Part shown: piece after piece, positions 18,963 through 25,892 of the stretch | Layout: every line of letters starts with the position of its first letter | Numbering within the stretch: the stretch's first letter is position 1 | NCBI RefSeq assembly: GCF_000716335.1 | Contig: NZ_JOBL01000099.1 | Coordinates: 57,974 to 121,973, forward strand | DNA: 64,000 nt | Source: Streptomyces sp. NRRL S-118 | GTDB lineage: Bacteria > Actinomycetota > Actinomycetes > Streptomycetales > Streptomycetaceae | Direction of reading: 5' to 3' | Notes under the pieces: model-generated | What the model was told of the DNA's origin: nothing | Database searches by the model: none | The model's input: the letters and a program-made list of their open reading frames with translations, nothing else | Made by a program: the position numbers and the translations under genes

Positions 18963-20336
18963 ATGAATCAGCAGGGGGTGCGCTGGACGGCGGAACAGGT
19001 GCTGGCCCTGGCTCCTGACGACGCCTCGCGCAAAGCGGGCAGCAGACTCGGCGCGGCCGGGCCGTGGTCGGAGGCGGGCAGCGGCGGCGGGGGCGCCGTG
19101 TGGGGTCTGTGCAAGGGCAGCGGGAGCAGGCCGTACCGGACGGTCGTCGACACCACCGGCCCGGCGTTCCATTGCAGTTGTCCGAGCCGCAAGTTTCCGT
19201 GCAAGCACGCGCTGGGGCTGCTGCTGCTCTGGTCGTCGGACGAGCGGGCCGTGCCGGACACCGCCGGCGCCGACGTGCCGCAGTGGGCCGAGGAGTGGCT
19301 CGCGGGGCGCCGTGCCCGCGCCGCGGGCGGCGCAGAAGGGGACGCCGCCGGAGGCCCGGCCGCCAGGGCCGTGGACCCCGAGGCGGCGCGGCGCCGGGCC
19401 GCCCGGCGTGCCGCGCGCATCACCGCGGGGGCGCAGGAGCTGGAGCAGCGGCTGGCGGACCTGCTGCGCGGCGGGCTCGCCTCCGCCGACCGGTCGGGAT
19501 ACGGGCTGTGGGAGGAGACCGCGGCCCGGATGGTCGACGCGCAGGCGCCCGGACTGGCCGGGCGGGCCAGGGAGCTGGGCGCGATACCCGGATCGGGTCC
19601 GGGCTGGCCCGTGCGGCTGCTGGAGGAGTGCGCGCTGACGCACCTGCTCGGCCGGGCCTGGCTCGGCATCGAGCGTCTGCCGGCGCCGCTCGCGGCGACC
19701 GTCCGCACCCGCGTCGGGCTCACCGCGCCCGCCGGCGGCCCGGCGGTACGCGACCGCTGGACGGTCCTCGCCCAGTACGACACGTGGGACGGCAAACTGA
19801 CCACGCGCCGCATCTGGCTGTACGGGCAGGGCAGCGGGCGCACGGCGCTGTTGCTGTCCTTCGGGGCCGCGGGCCGGGCGCCGCAGCTGGCCCTGCCCGT
19901 GGGCGTCGTCGTCGACGCCGAGGTCACACCGCACGCGGGCGCCGGGCAGCTGCGGGCGGAGCTCGGCGAGCAGTTCTCCGCGCCCGTCCCGGCCGCCGGC
20001 CCGCCGCCGGGCGGCACGGCCGCCGACGCCCTCGCCGCGTACGGGCACGCGCTGCGGGAGGACCCGTGGCTGGAGTCCTGGCCGGTCACGCTCTCCGACG
20101 TCGTACCGGTGCCGTCGGGGGACGGCGGCTGGCAACTGGCCGATGCCCGCGGAGCCGGTGCGGAGGGGGCCGCCCTGCCGGTCGCCGCCGCAGCGCTCGG
20201 CCGGGCCGGCCTGTGGCGGCTGGTCGCCCTGTCCGGCGGCGGCCCGGTCACCGTCTTCGGCGAATGCGGGCACCGCGGCTTCACACCGCTCGCCGCGTGG
20301 GCCCCGGACGCGCCCGAGACCGTCGCGCTGACCTGA
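18963..20336 (+). CDS. SWIM zinc-finger protein (YehQ-like)
   Basis: 457 residues. The SWIM motif CxCx(n)CxH is visible at residues ~60-80 (FHCSCPSRKFPCKHALGLLL), preceded by a typical strand RPYRTVVDTTG. The rest is Ala/Arg-rich and helical, with a central domain containing LLEECALTHLLGRAWLGIER and LTTRRIWLYGQGSGRTALLL. I took the ATG at 18963; an in-frame start 30 bases upstream cannot be excluded, and no good RBS is seen, so the mRNA may have little or no leader. SWIM proteins bind DNA or protein. The gene is divergent from the lipoprotein and MoxR operon. E. coli yehQ encodes a SWIM protein beside yehLMP, which supports one shared system. Confidence 0.9.
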   Translation: MNQQGVRWTAEQVLALAPDDASRKAGSRLGAAGPWSEAGSGGGGAVWGLCKGSGSRPYRTVVDTTGPAFHCSCPSRKFPCKHALGLLLLWSSDERAVPDTAGADVPQWAEEWLAGRRARAAGGAEGDAAGGPAARAVDPEAARRRAARRAARITAGAQELEQRLADLLRGGLASADRSGYGLWEETAARMVDAQAPGLAGRARELGAIPGSGPGWPVRLLEECALTHLLGRAWLGIERLPAPLAATVRTRVGLTAPAGGPAVRDRWTVLAQYDTWDGKLTTRRIWLYGQGSGRTALLLSFGAAGRAPQLALPVGVVVDAEVTPHAGAGQLRAELGEQFSAPVPAAGPPPGGTAADALAAYGHALREDPWLESWPVTLSDVVPVPSGDGGWQLADARGAGAEGAALPVAAAALGRAGLWRLVALSGGGPVTVFGECGHRGFTPLAAWAPDAPETVALT

Positions 20337-20351
20337 CGTACGGAGGACGCC

Positions 20352-21947
20352 ATGACCACCACCACATCCTGGGACGACCTCGTCACCTGCGCGCTGCTCG
20401 GCACCGAGCGGCGCGCGCCGGGCGCCGACGTCATGGCCGCCGCGGACGGCAAGGACGCGTCCGAGGCGCTGCTGGACGCCGCCGCGCTGCACACGGTGCG
20501 GCGCAGGGCGGGCCTCCTCCCGGCACCCGCCGTGCCCGCCGCCGCGCGGCCCGAGCCGGCCCCGCACGATCCTCGGCCGCCCGTACCGGAAGCGGCCCGG
20601 CGCCGGCTCGCCCAGCTCCTCGCCGACCGGTCCGGCCCTTCGCAGGGCGGCGGCCGGCGCGGCGCCGCGCCCGACCTCACCGAACTGCTGCCGCAGTGGC
20701 TCGCGGCGGCGAACGAGCGCGGGTACCGGGCGCCGGCGTCCCTGCTGCCCGCCCTGCTCGACACCGCCCGGGCCCGCACCGACCTCCGGCCGCAGGCGCT
20801 GGCTTTCGCCGGGCCGCGCGGGCTGTGGCTGGCCCGGCTCAACCCGGAGTGGAGATTCGCCCTGCGCGGCGCCTCCGCCGGTGCCGCGCTGCCCGCGCCC
20901 GAGGACGCCGAGGCCGTGCGGCGACTGTGGGACGAGGGGCTGTTCGCCGAACGGGTCGCCCTGCTGGGGGCGGTACGCGCCCACGACCCTCAGGCCGCGC
21001 TCACCCTGCTGTCCTCGACCTGGCCGACCGAGCGGGCCGAGGACCGGCTGATGTTCCTCGACTCCCTGCGCACCGGTCTCTCCGACGGCGACGAGGCGTT
21101 CCTGGAGCAGGCCCTCACCGACCGCAGCCGCAACGTCCGCGCCACGGCGGCCGAGCTGCTGTCCGCGCTGCCGCGGTCGGCACTCGCGGGCCGCATGGCC
21201 AACCGGGCCGCGTCCTGCATCAGCCTCGACCGCACCGGGCCCGCCGCCATGATCTCCGTCGAGGCGCCGCACGAATGCGACGCGGGCATGCAGCGCGACG
21301 GCGTCGTGCCCCACCCGCCCGCCGGCCGCGGCGAGAGGTCGTGGTGGCTGGGCCAGCTGATGGAGGCCGCACCGCTGCGCGTATGGCCGGCGCGGCTCGG
21401 CGGGCGCACGCCCGACGAGATCATCGCGCTGCCCGTCGCCGACGACTGGCGCGACGAGCTGCACGCCGCGTGGTGCCGCGCCGCGGTCCGGCAGCGCGAC
21501 GCGGCCTGGTCCCGCGCGCTGCTGGGCCCGCCGGCCACGCCCCCGGCATCGCTGGCCGAGCGGTCGCAGTTGCTGTCCACCCTCACCGCGGACGAACGGG
21601 CCGCGTGGGTCGCCGACTTCATCGCCGCGCACGGCCTGTCGGAGGCGTTCCAGCTCCTCGGCGTCTGCGCGGTGCCCTGGGCGGAGCCGCTGGGCCGCGC
21701 GGTGGTCGACGCGCTGGACATCGCCCGCGACGCCGGCAGCTACCCGTGGAGCTTCAGCGGCGTGATGGGCCTCGCGGAACGGTGCCTCCACCCGGACGAG
21801 GCGACCCGCCTCGAAGTCCTGACGGCCATACCGGACGAACCCGAGGGCGCGTCTCCCGGCGCGGGCGGCTACTGGTCGGAAGCCTTCCAGCGCCTGGTCG
21901 CCACGCTCCGCTTCCGCGCCACGATGCACGCGGAACTGGCTTCGTGA
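20352..21947 (+). CDS. DUF5691 family protein (HEAT-like helical)
   Basis: 531 residues; ATG with GGAGG seven bases upstream and only 15 bases after the SWIM gene, so they form an operon. It starts WDDLVTCALLGTERRAPGAD, which is the characteristic DUF5691 opening. The middle contains HEAT-like helical pairs, for example QALTDRSRNVRATAAELLSA. Later sequence includes WWLGQLMEAAPLRVWPARLG and LHPDEATRLEVLTAIPDEP. No catalytic motif is seen. Its conserved company with SWIM, MoxR, DUF5682 and VWA genes implies a structural or adaptor role in the same machinery. Confidence 0.9.
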   Translation: MTTTTSWDDLVTCALLGTERRAPGADVMAAADGKDASEALLDAAALHTVRRRAGLLPAPAVPAAARPEPAPHDPRPPVPEAARRRLAQLLADRSGPSQGGGRRGAAPDLTELLPQWLAAANERGYRAPASLLPALLDTARARTDLRPQALAFAGPRGLWLARLNPEWRFALRGASAGAALPAPEDAEAVRRLWDEGLFAERVALLGAVRAHDPQAALTLLSSTWPTERAEDRLMFLDSLRTGLSDGDEAFLEQALTDRSRNVRATAAELLSALPRSALAGRMANRAASCISLDRTGPAAMISVEAPHECDAGMQRDGVVPHPPAGRGERSWWLGQLMEAAPLRVWPARLGGRTPDEIIALPVADDWRDELHAAWCRAAVRQRDAAWSRALLGPPATPPASLAERSQLLSTLTADERAAWVADFIAAHGLSEAFQLLGVCAVPWAEPLGRAVVDALDIARDAGSYPWSFSGVMGLAERCLHPDEATRLEVLTAIPDEPEGASPGAGGYWSEAFQRLVATLRFRATMHAELAS

Positions 21948-22511
21948 GCCTGCCCGCCCCACCAGGGGAGGGCGACGGTGGAGGGCGACGGCAGCGGAGC
22001 GTGGGGGTGTGGTCGCCCATGGAACGACCGACCTCGCGCGAAGCGCGGGGACCGAGAGTCCGACCGCCCCCACCGAAGCCGCCGGCACCCGCCCCGCGCC
22101 CACCGGAGCGAAGCCCCGGCCCGGCCGCCGGGGGCGGCGCCGCAGAGGAAGAACCGGACCGGACAACCCGGGGCCGGAAGATGCCGTGCCGAAAGGAGGC
22201 GCTGCGGAACGTGCAGGACTGCACAGCACCCGCCACCGGACGCCATCGGGCTGGAAGGAACCGGAGCCGCACGCCGCACGCGCCGGTACGGACCCGGAGT
22301 CGCCCCGCGGCGGAAGCGCACGGCATCCGGACCGGACGGCACCGGCGCCGGACAGCCATCACGACCCGGCACCACCCGACGGCACCACGAACCGGACGGC
22401 ACCACGAACCGGACGGCACCACGAACCGGACGGCACCACGAACCGGACGGCACCACGAAACCGGACGGCACCGGAGCCGGAGGGTCCGGAGCCCGAAGGC
22501 CCCGGGGGCGG
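21948..22511. other. 564-base gene-free stretch with tandem repeats
   Basis: No ORF here has a credible start, RBS or domain; the long open frames are all shadows of GC-rich sequence. It holds the 17-bp tandem array listed separately and a shorter GGAGGGCGACGG doublet near 21966-21993. The stretch lies between the 3' ends of the convergent DUF5691 and icmB genes, so it needs no promoter; no classical terminator hairpin was found. Confidence 0.7.
22381..22466. repeat. 17-bp tandem repeat, five copies
   Basis: The unit GGCACCACGAACCGGAC is repeated exactly four times (22381-22448); a fifth copy carries one extra A (22449-22466). Degenerate partial units flank it on both sides. The unit length is not a multiple of three, so it is not a coding repeat. 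It sits between convergent genes. Confidence 0.95.
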
Positions 22512-22925
22512 TCACACGTCGCTGGCGACCCGGACGTTGGCGTTGACCCAGTCGACGATCGACGCCGTCGTCGCGCCCGGCGTGAAGATCTCCGCCACAC
22601 CCTTCTCCTTCAGCGGCGCGATGTCCGCGTCCGGAATGATCCCGCCGCCGAAGACCTTGATGTCCTCCGCGTCCCGCTCCTTGAGGAGCTCCAGGACCTT
22701 CGCGAAGAGCGTGTTGTGCGCGCCCGAGAGGATCGACAGGCCGATCGCGTCCGCGTCCTCCTGGATCGCCGTGTCCACGATCTGCTCCGGCGTCTGGTGC
22801 AGGCCGGTGTAGATGACCTCCATACCGGCGTCACGCAGCGCCCGCGCGATCACCTTGGCCCCGCGATCGTGGCCGTCGAGACCCGGCTTGGCCACCACCA
22901 CGCGGATCGGACCGGTCACACCCAT
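22512..22925 (-). CDS. icmB: Cobalamin-binding small subunit of an acyl-CoA mutase (isobutyryl-CoA mutase type)
   Basis: 137 residues; ATG at 22925 with GGAGG upstream. It consists only of a B12-binding domain: DxHxxG in [18 protein letters not shown], the SxL motif in [14 protein letters not shown], and the GG motif in [14 protein letters not shown]. The size equals that of IcmB, the small subunit that, with a large catalytic subunit encoded elsewhere, interconverts isobutyryl-CoA and n-butyryl-CoA. The same small domain can also serve other B12 mutases, so the partner is inferred. It is convergent with the DUF5691 gene and divergent from the lipase. The large subunit is not in this window. 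Confidence 0.85.
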   Translation of the reverse strand: MGVTGPIRVVVAKPGLDGHDRGAKVIARALRDAGMEVIYTGLHQTPEQIVDTAIQEDADAIGLSILSGAHNTLFAKVLELLKERDAEDIKVFGGGIIPDADIAPLKEKGVAEIFTPGATTASIVDWVNANVRVASDV

Positions 22926-23282
22926 CACTGCCTCCACATGCGTCCCCCGTACCTGATCCCGGGGAGGTGAACGAACGTTATCGACAGCATCCCGCACGCT
23001 GCCGTTTCACGGTGCAGAGCGAGGGGGAAATCACACGTGGGACATGTTCGCCGCGTGTCGCGCCCGCCCGGAGCGGCCCCTCGGCCGTCGGCGGGGCGGT
23101 CGCGAGGGGAGCCGCACCGCATCGCCGCACCACATCGCTGCGCCACGCCGCCGCACCACGCCGCCGTACCGCCCCCGTGCCGCGGGGCCGCCGCGGCACG
23201 GCGCCGGGGCAGGGCGCCCCACGAGGGCATACGGGGGACCGAGCCGTGCCTCGCGTGCCGGTTCGGGAGGTCGAACTCGGCC
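22926..23282. other. 357-base divergent spacer between icmB and lipase
   Basis: The central ~120 bases are a simple, degenerate CGCCGCACCAC-like run (around 23105-23180) that keeps several frames open; none has a believable start. Promoters for icmB and the lipase gene should lie here, but I cannot assign -35/-10 elements. Confidence 0.5.
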
Positions 23283-24044
23283 ATGAGGCTCATCGCGCTG
23301 TTCAAGGCCACCGCCCTGGAGCTGGCCGTCCTCGCCTGTCATCTGGTCCTCTACCCCACCGGTATCGCCCCGGAACGGCGTCCCGGCCCGGCCGGGAGGC
23401 GCGCCACCGGGCGGCCGCCCGTGGTGCTGCTGCACGGGTTCATCGACAACCGCTCCGTGTTCGTCCTGCTGCGCCGCTCGCTCGCCCGGCACGGCCGGAA
23501 GCACCTGGAGTCGCTCAACTACTCCCCCCTCACCTGCGATCTCCGCGTCGCCGCGGAGCTGCTCGGCCGGCACGTCGAGGACATCTGCGCCCGCACCGGG
23601 CACCACGAGGTGGACGTCGTGGGGCACAGCCTGGGCGGTCTCATCGCCCGGTACTACGTGCAGCGGCTGGGCGGCGACCGGCGCGTACGGATCCTGGTCA
23701 CGCTGGGCACACCGCACGCCGGCACCACCGTCGCCCCGCTCGCCGGTGCGCATCCCCTGGTGCGCCAGATGCGTCCGGGATCGACCGTCCTGCGGGAGTT
23801 GAGCGAGCCCGCACCGCGGTGCCGTACGCGCTTCGTCAGTTTCTGGAGCGACCTCGACCGGATCATGGTCCCCGTCGAGACGGCGCGCCTGGATCATCCC
23901 GACCTGATCGTGCAGAACATCCGGGTCACCGGCATCGGCCACCTCGCGCTGCCCGTCCACCCCGCGGTCGCGGCCGAGGTGCGCCAGGTGCTCGAGTCCG
24001 ACGAGCCGACCGCCGGAACGGTGGATTCCGTGTCCGTGGCGTGA
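23283..24044 (+). CDS. Alpha/beta-hydrolase, secreted or membrane-anchored lipase-like
   Basis: 253 residues. The N-terminus MRLIALFKATALELAVLACH is a signal peptide or signal anchor. The hydrolase core follows: PVVLLHGFIDNRSVFVLLRR (oxyanion strand), the nucleophile elbow VDVVGHSLGGLIARYYVQR, GTPHAGTTVAPL, a likely acid in FWSDLDRIMVP, and the catalytic His in TGIGHLALPVHP. This is the bacterial triacylglycerol-lipase/PGAP1-like pattern. A GGGAGG lies ~11 bases before the ATG. The gene is divergent from icmB and is followed by a separately promoted M23 peptidase. The substrate cannot be inferred. Confidence 0.88.
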   Translation: MRLIALFKATALELAVLACHLVLYPTGIAPERRPGPAGRRATGRPPVVLLHGFIDNRSVFVLLRRSLARHGRKHLESLNYSPLTCDLRVAAELLGRHVEDICARTGHHEVDVVGHSLGGLIARYYVQRLGGDRRVRILVTLGTPHAGTTVAPLAGAHPLVRQMRPGSTVLRELSEPAPRCRTRFVSFWSDLDRIMVPVETARLDHPDLIVQNIRVTGIGHLALPVHPAVAAEVRQVLESDEPTAGTVDSVSVA

Positions 24045-24103
24045 CCTCGCCACCCCTTCTATCGAACGGATTTCGAACGTACGGCCAAGGCTCTGTGTGC
24101 ACT

Positions 24104-24117
24104 CCGCCGAAAGGCGG
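24104..24117 (+). terminator. Small GNRA-loop hairpin after the lipase gene
   Basis: CCGCC-GAAA-GGCGG, 60 bases past the lipase stop. The stem is short and has no T-run, so it is a weak terminator candidate. Confidence 0.3.
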
Positions 24118-24157
24118 CTGAATGCCCGTTTCCCGCAAGCCCAAACTTCCCGGAAGA

Positions 24158-24187
24158 TTGTCGCTTGCGCGTACCGCCGGGTACAGT
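24158..24187 (+). promoter_or_regulatory. Candidate sigma-70-type promoter for the M23 peptidase
   Basis: TTGTCG (24158-24163), an 18-base spacer, then TACAGT (24182-24187). Both resemble the HrdB consensus TTGACA/TAnnnT. A start ~7 bases further would give a ~75-base leader before the GTG. Confidence 0.45.
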
Positions 24188-24269
24188 CGCGCCCACGCTT
24201 TCCCCTCTGGGTCCCCCTTCCGGAACCGTGCCCAGACCTGGTCCTGCTGCCGAGGCGAGAGAGAAGTTG

Positions 24270-25667
24270 GTGAACGACCAGCACCCCCACGCCGGGTACG
24301 TCGGAGACGACGCCCTCACCACGGGCAGCTACAGCACTGGCAGTTACACCACGGGCACGTACGACACCGGCAGTTACGAGACCGGCAGCTTCGCGACCGA
24401 CCCGCTCTTCGGCACCCTCCCCGGGACCGAGACCTGCAACGGCGGGTACCAGACCGGGTATCAGACCGGCTACCAGACCGGATACCAGACCGGCTACGCC
24501 CACCACAGCGGCCAGTACGACAGCACGCAGTGGACCGGCGAGACGACCGGATACGTCGAGTACTCCGAGCACACCGGCCAGTGGGACGCGAGCGTCTGGA
24601 ACGGCAACAGCCAAGCGCAGTACGACACCGGCGCGTACGACGCGACCGCCTGGCACTACGCCCCCACCGAGACCTACGTCCCGGAGCAGTACGACTACGC
24701 GGCCACCGCGGACGCGTCGGGAGTGGAGTCCCTGCCGGACGAACCCGAGCCGCTGGTCACGCCGGAGCTTCAGGAGTCGCTGGAGCCGGCCGTCGAGCCG
24801 GGGCCGGAGGCCGAGCTCGAGCCGGAGCCGGAGCCGGAGTTCGCAGCGCAGCACGAAGCCATGACGGTGACCGCCCCCGTGGTGGCCGCCCCGCGCCCCG
24901 CCCGCCGCGCCGGATCGGGCGGCAGCCGCGGCCGGCGCCGTACCCCCGCGAAGCGTTCCGCGCTCCTCACCGTCGCGGTGCCGTCCGCCTGCGTGATGGG
25001 CGTCGCCGGAATCGCGGCCGCCTCGGTCAGCGGTCTCACCGAGGAGGCGAAGCCCGAGGCCAAGCCGGTCACCGCCGCCGACACCGCCTCGGTCCAGACG
25101 GTCGCCGCGAACAGCGCCCTGGACACCCAGCTCGCCGCGCTCAGCGCCGACGCCCGTGACTTCGGCGACCGCGCCAGCCGCACCCAGGAACGCATCGACC
25201 TCAAGGCCCGCCAGGAGGCGGAGCGCAAGAAGCGCGAGGAGGAGGCCGCACGCCGGGAGGCGCTGCGCCCCAAGTTCGCGCTGCCCGTCCAACTGCACCA
25301 GCTCAGCGCGCAGTACGGGCAGGCCGGCGTCAACTGGATGTCGCTGCACACCGGTATCGACTTCCCCGTGCAGTACGGCACGCCGGTGATGGCCGCCACC
25401 GACGGCACCGTCCGCACCCAGTGGAACAGCGCCTACGGCAACATGGCGATCGTGACCGCCAAGGACGGCACCGAGACCTGGTACTGCCACCTCAGCAGCA
25501 CCAAGTTCCGCTCCGGCGAGGTCAAGGCCGGTGAGGTCATCGCGTACTCCGGCAACTCCGGCAACTCCACCGGTCCGCACCTCCACTTCGAGGTCCGGCC
25601 GGGCGGCGGCTCCGCCATCGACCCGCTCCCGTGGCTGCGCAGCCACGGCCTCGACCCGACGAGCTGA
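24270..25667 (+). CDS. M23 family metallopeptidase with Tyr/Gly/Thr repeat N-terminus
   Basis: 465 residues from a GTG. The cytoplasmic N-terminal ~230 residues carry Tyr-rich repeats: GSY(S/T)TG units first, then four consecutive GYQT units, then an acidic block with PEPEPE runs. A TM segment follows at ~233-258 (LLTVAVPSACVMGVAGIAAA). Next comes a charged coiled coil (RTQERIDLKARQEAERKKRE). The C-terminal LytM domain has Zn ligands H and D in LHTGIDFPVQYG, then YCHLSST and HLHFEVRPGG. It should cut peptidoglycan cross-bridges outside the membrane. The long repetitive cytoplasmic part is unusual for an M23 enzyme. It is convergent with pcrA. Confidence 0.93.
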   Translation: MNDQHPHAGYVGDDALTTGSYSTGSYTTGTYDTGSYETGSFATDPLFGTLPGTETCNGGYQTGYQTGYQTGYQTGYAHHSGQYDSTQWTGETTGYVEYSEHTGQWDASVWNGNSQAQYDTGAYDATAWHYAPTETYVPEQYDYAATADASGVESLPDEPEPLVTPELQESLEPAVEPGPEAELEPEPEPEFAAQHEAMTVTAPVVAAPRPARRAGSGGSRGRRRTPAKRSALLTVAVPSACVMGVAGIAAASVSGLTEEAKPEAKPVTAADTASVQTVAANSALDTQLAALSADARDFGDRASRTQERIDLKARQEAERKKREEEAARREALRPKFALPVQLHQLSAQYGQAGVNWMSLHTGIDFPVQYGTPVMAATDGTVRTQWNSAYGNMAIVTAKDGTETWYCHLSSTKFRSGEVKAGEVIAYSGNSGNSTGPHLHFEVRPGGGSAIDPLPWLRSHGLDPTS

Positions 25668-25892
25668 CGGACACCGGGGTTCCCGTCCCGGGAACCGCCC
25701 CCGGCCGGGAGACCGTTCCGCCGGGGAAACCGCCCCGCCCAGGAGACCACCCCCGCCCCGCCCGGAAGCCTCCCCCGCCCGGTCAACCGCCCGCACGGAA
25801 ACCTCCCCCGCCCGGGGGACCGTCCCCGCACGGTCACCGTCCCGCGCGGGAACCGGGCGAGGCCGCCCGGGTCAGGGCCCCCCGGGGCCGGG

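Noticed and set aside
18936..22229. 1097-codon minus-strand frame
   Set aside because: Antisense to the SWIM-DUF5691 operon; no domain and no start signal.
22381..22466. CRISPR array
   Set aside because: The 17-bp units abut each other with no spacers, and no cas genes are present.
19064..22546. 1160-codon plus-strand frame across the SWIM and DUF5691 genes
   Set aside because: Runs in the wrong frame over two well-supported genes; Arg-rich noise.
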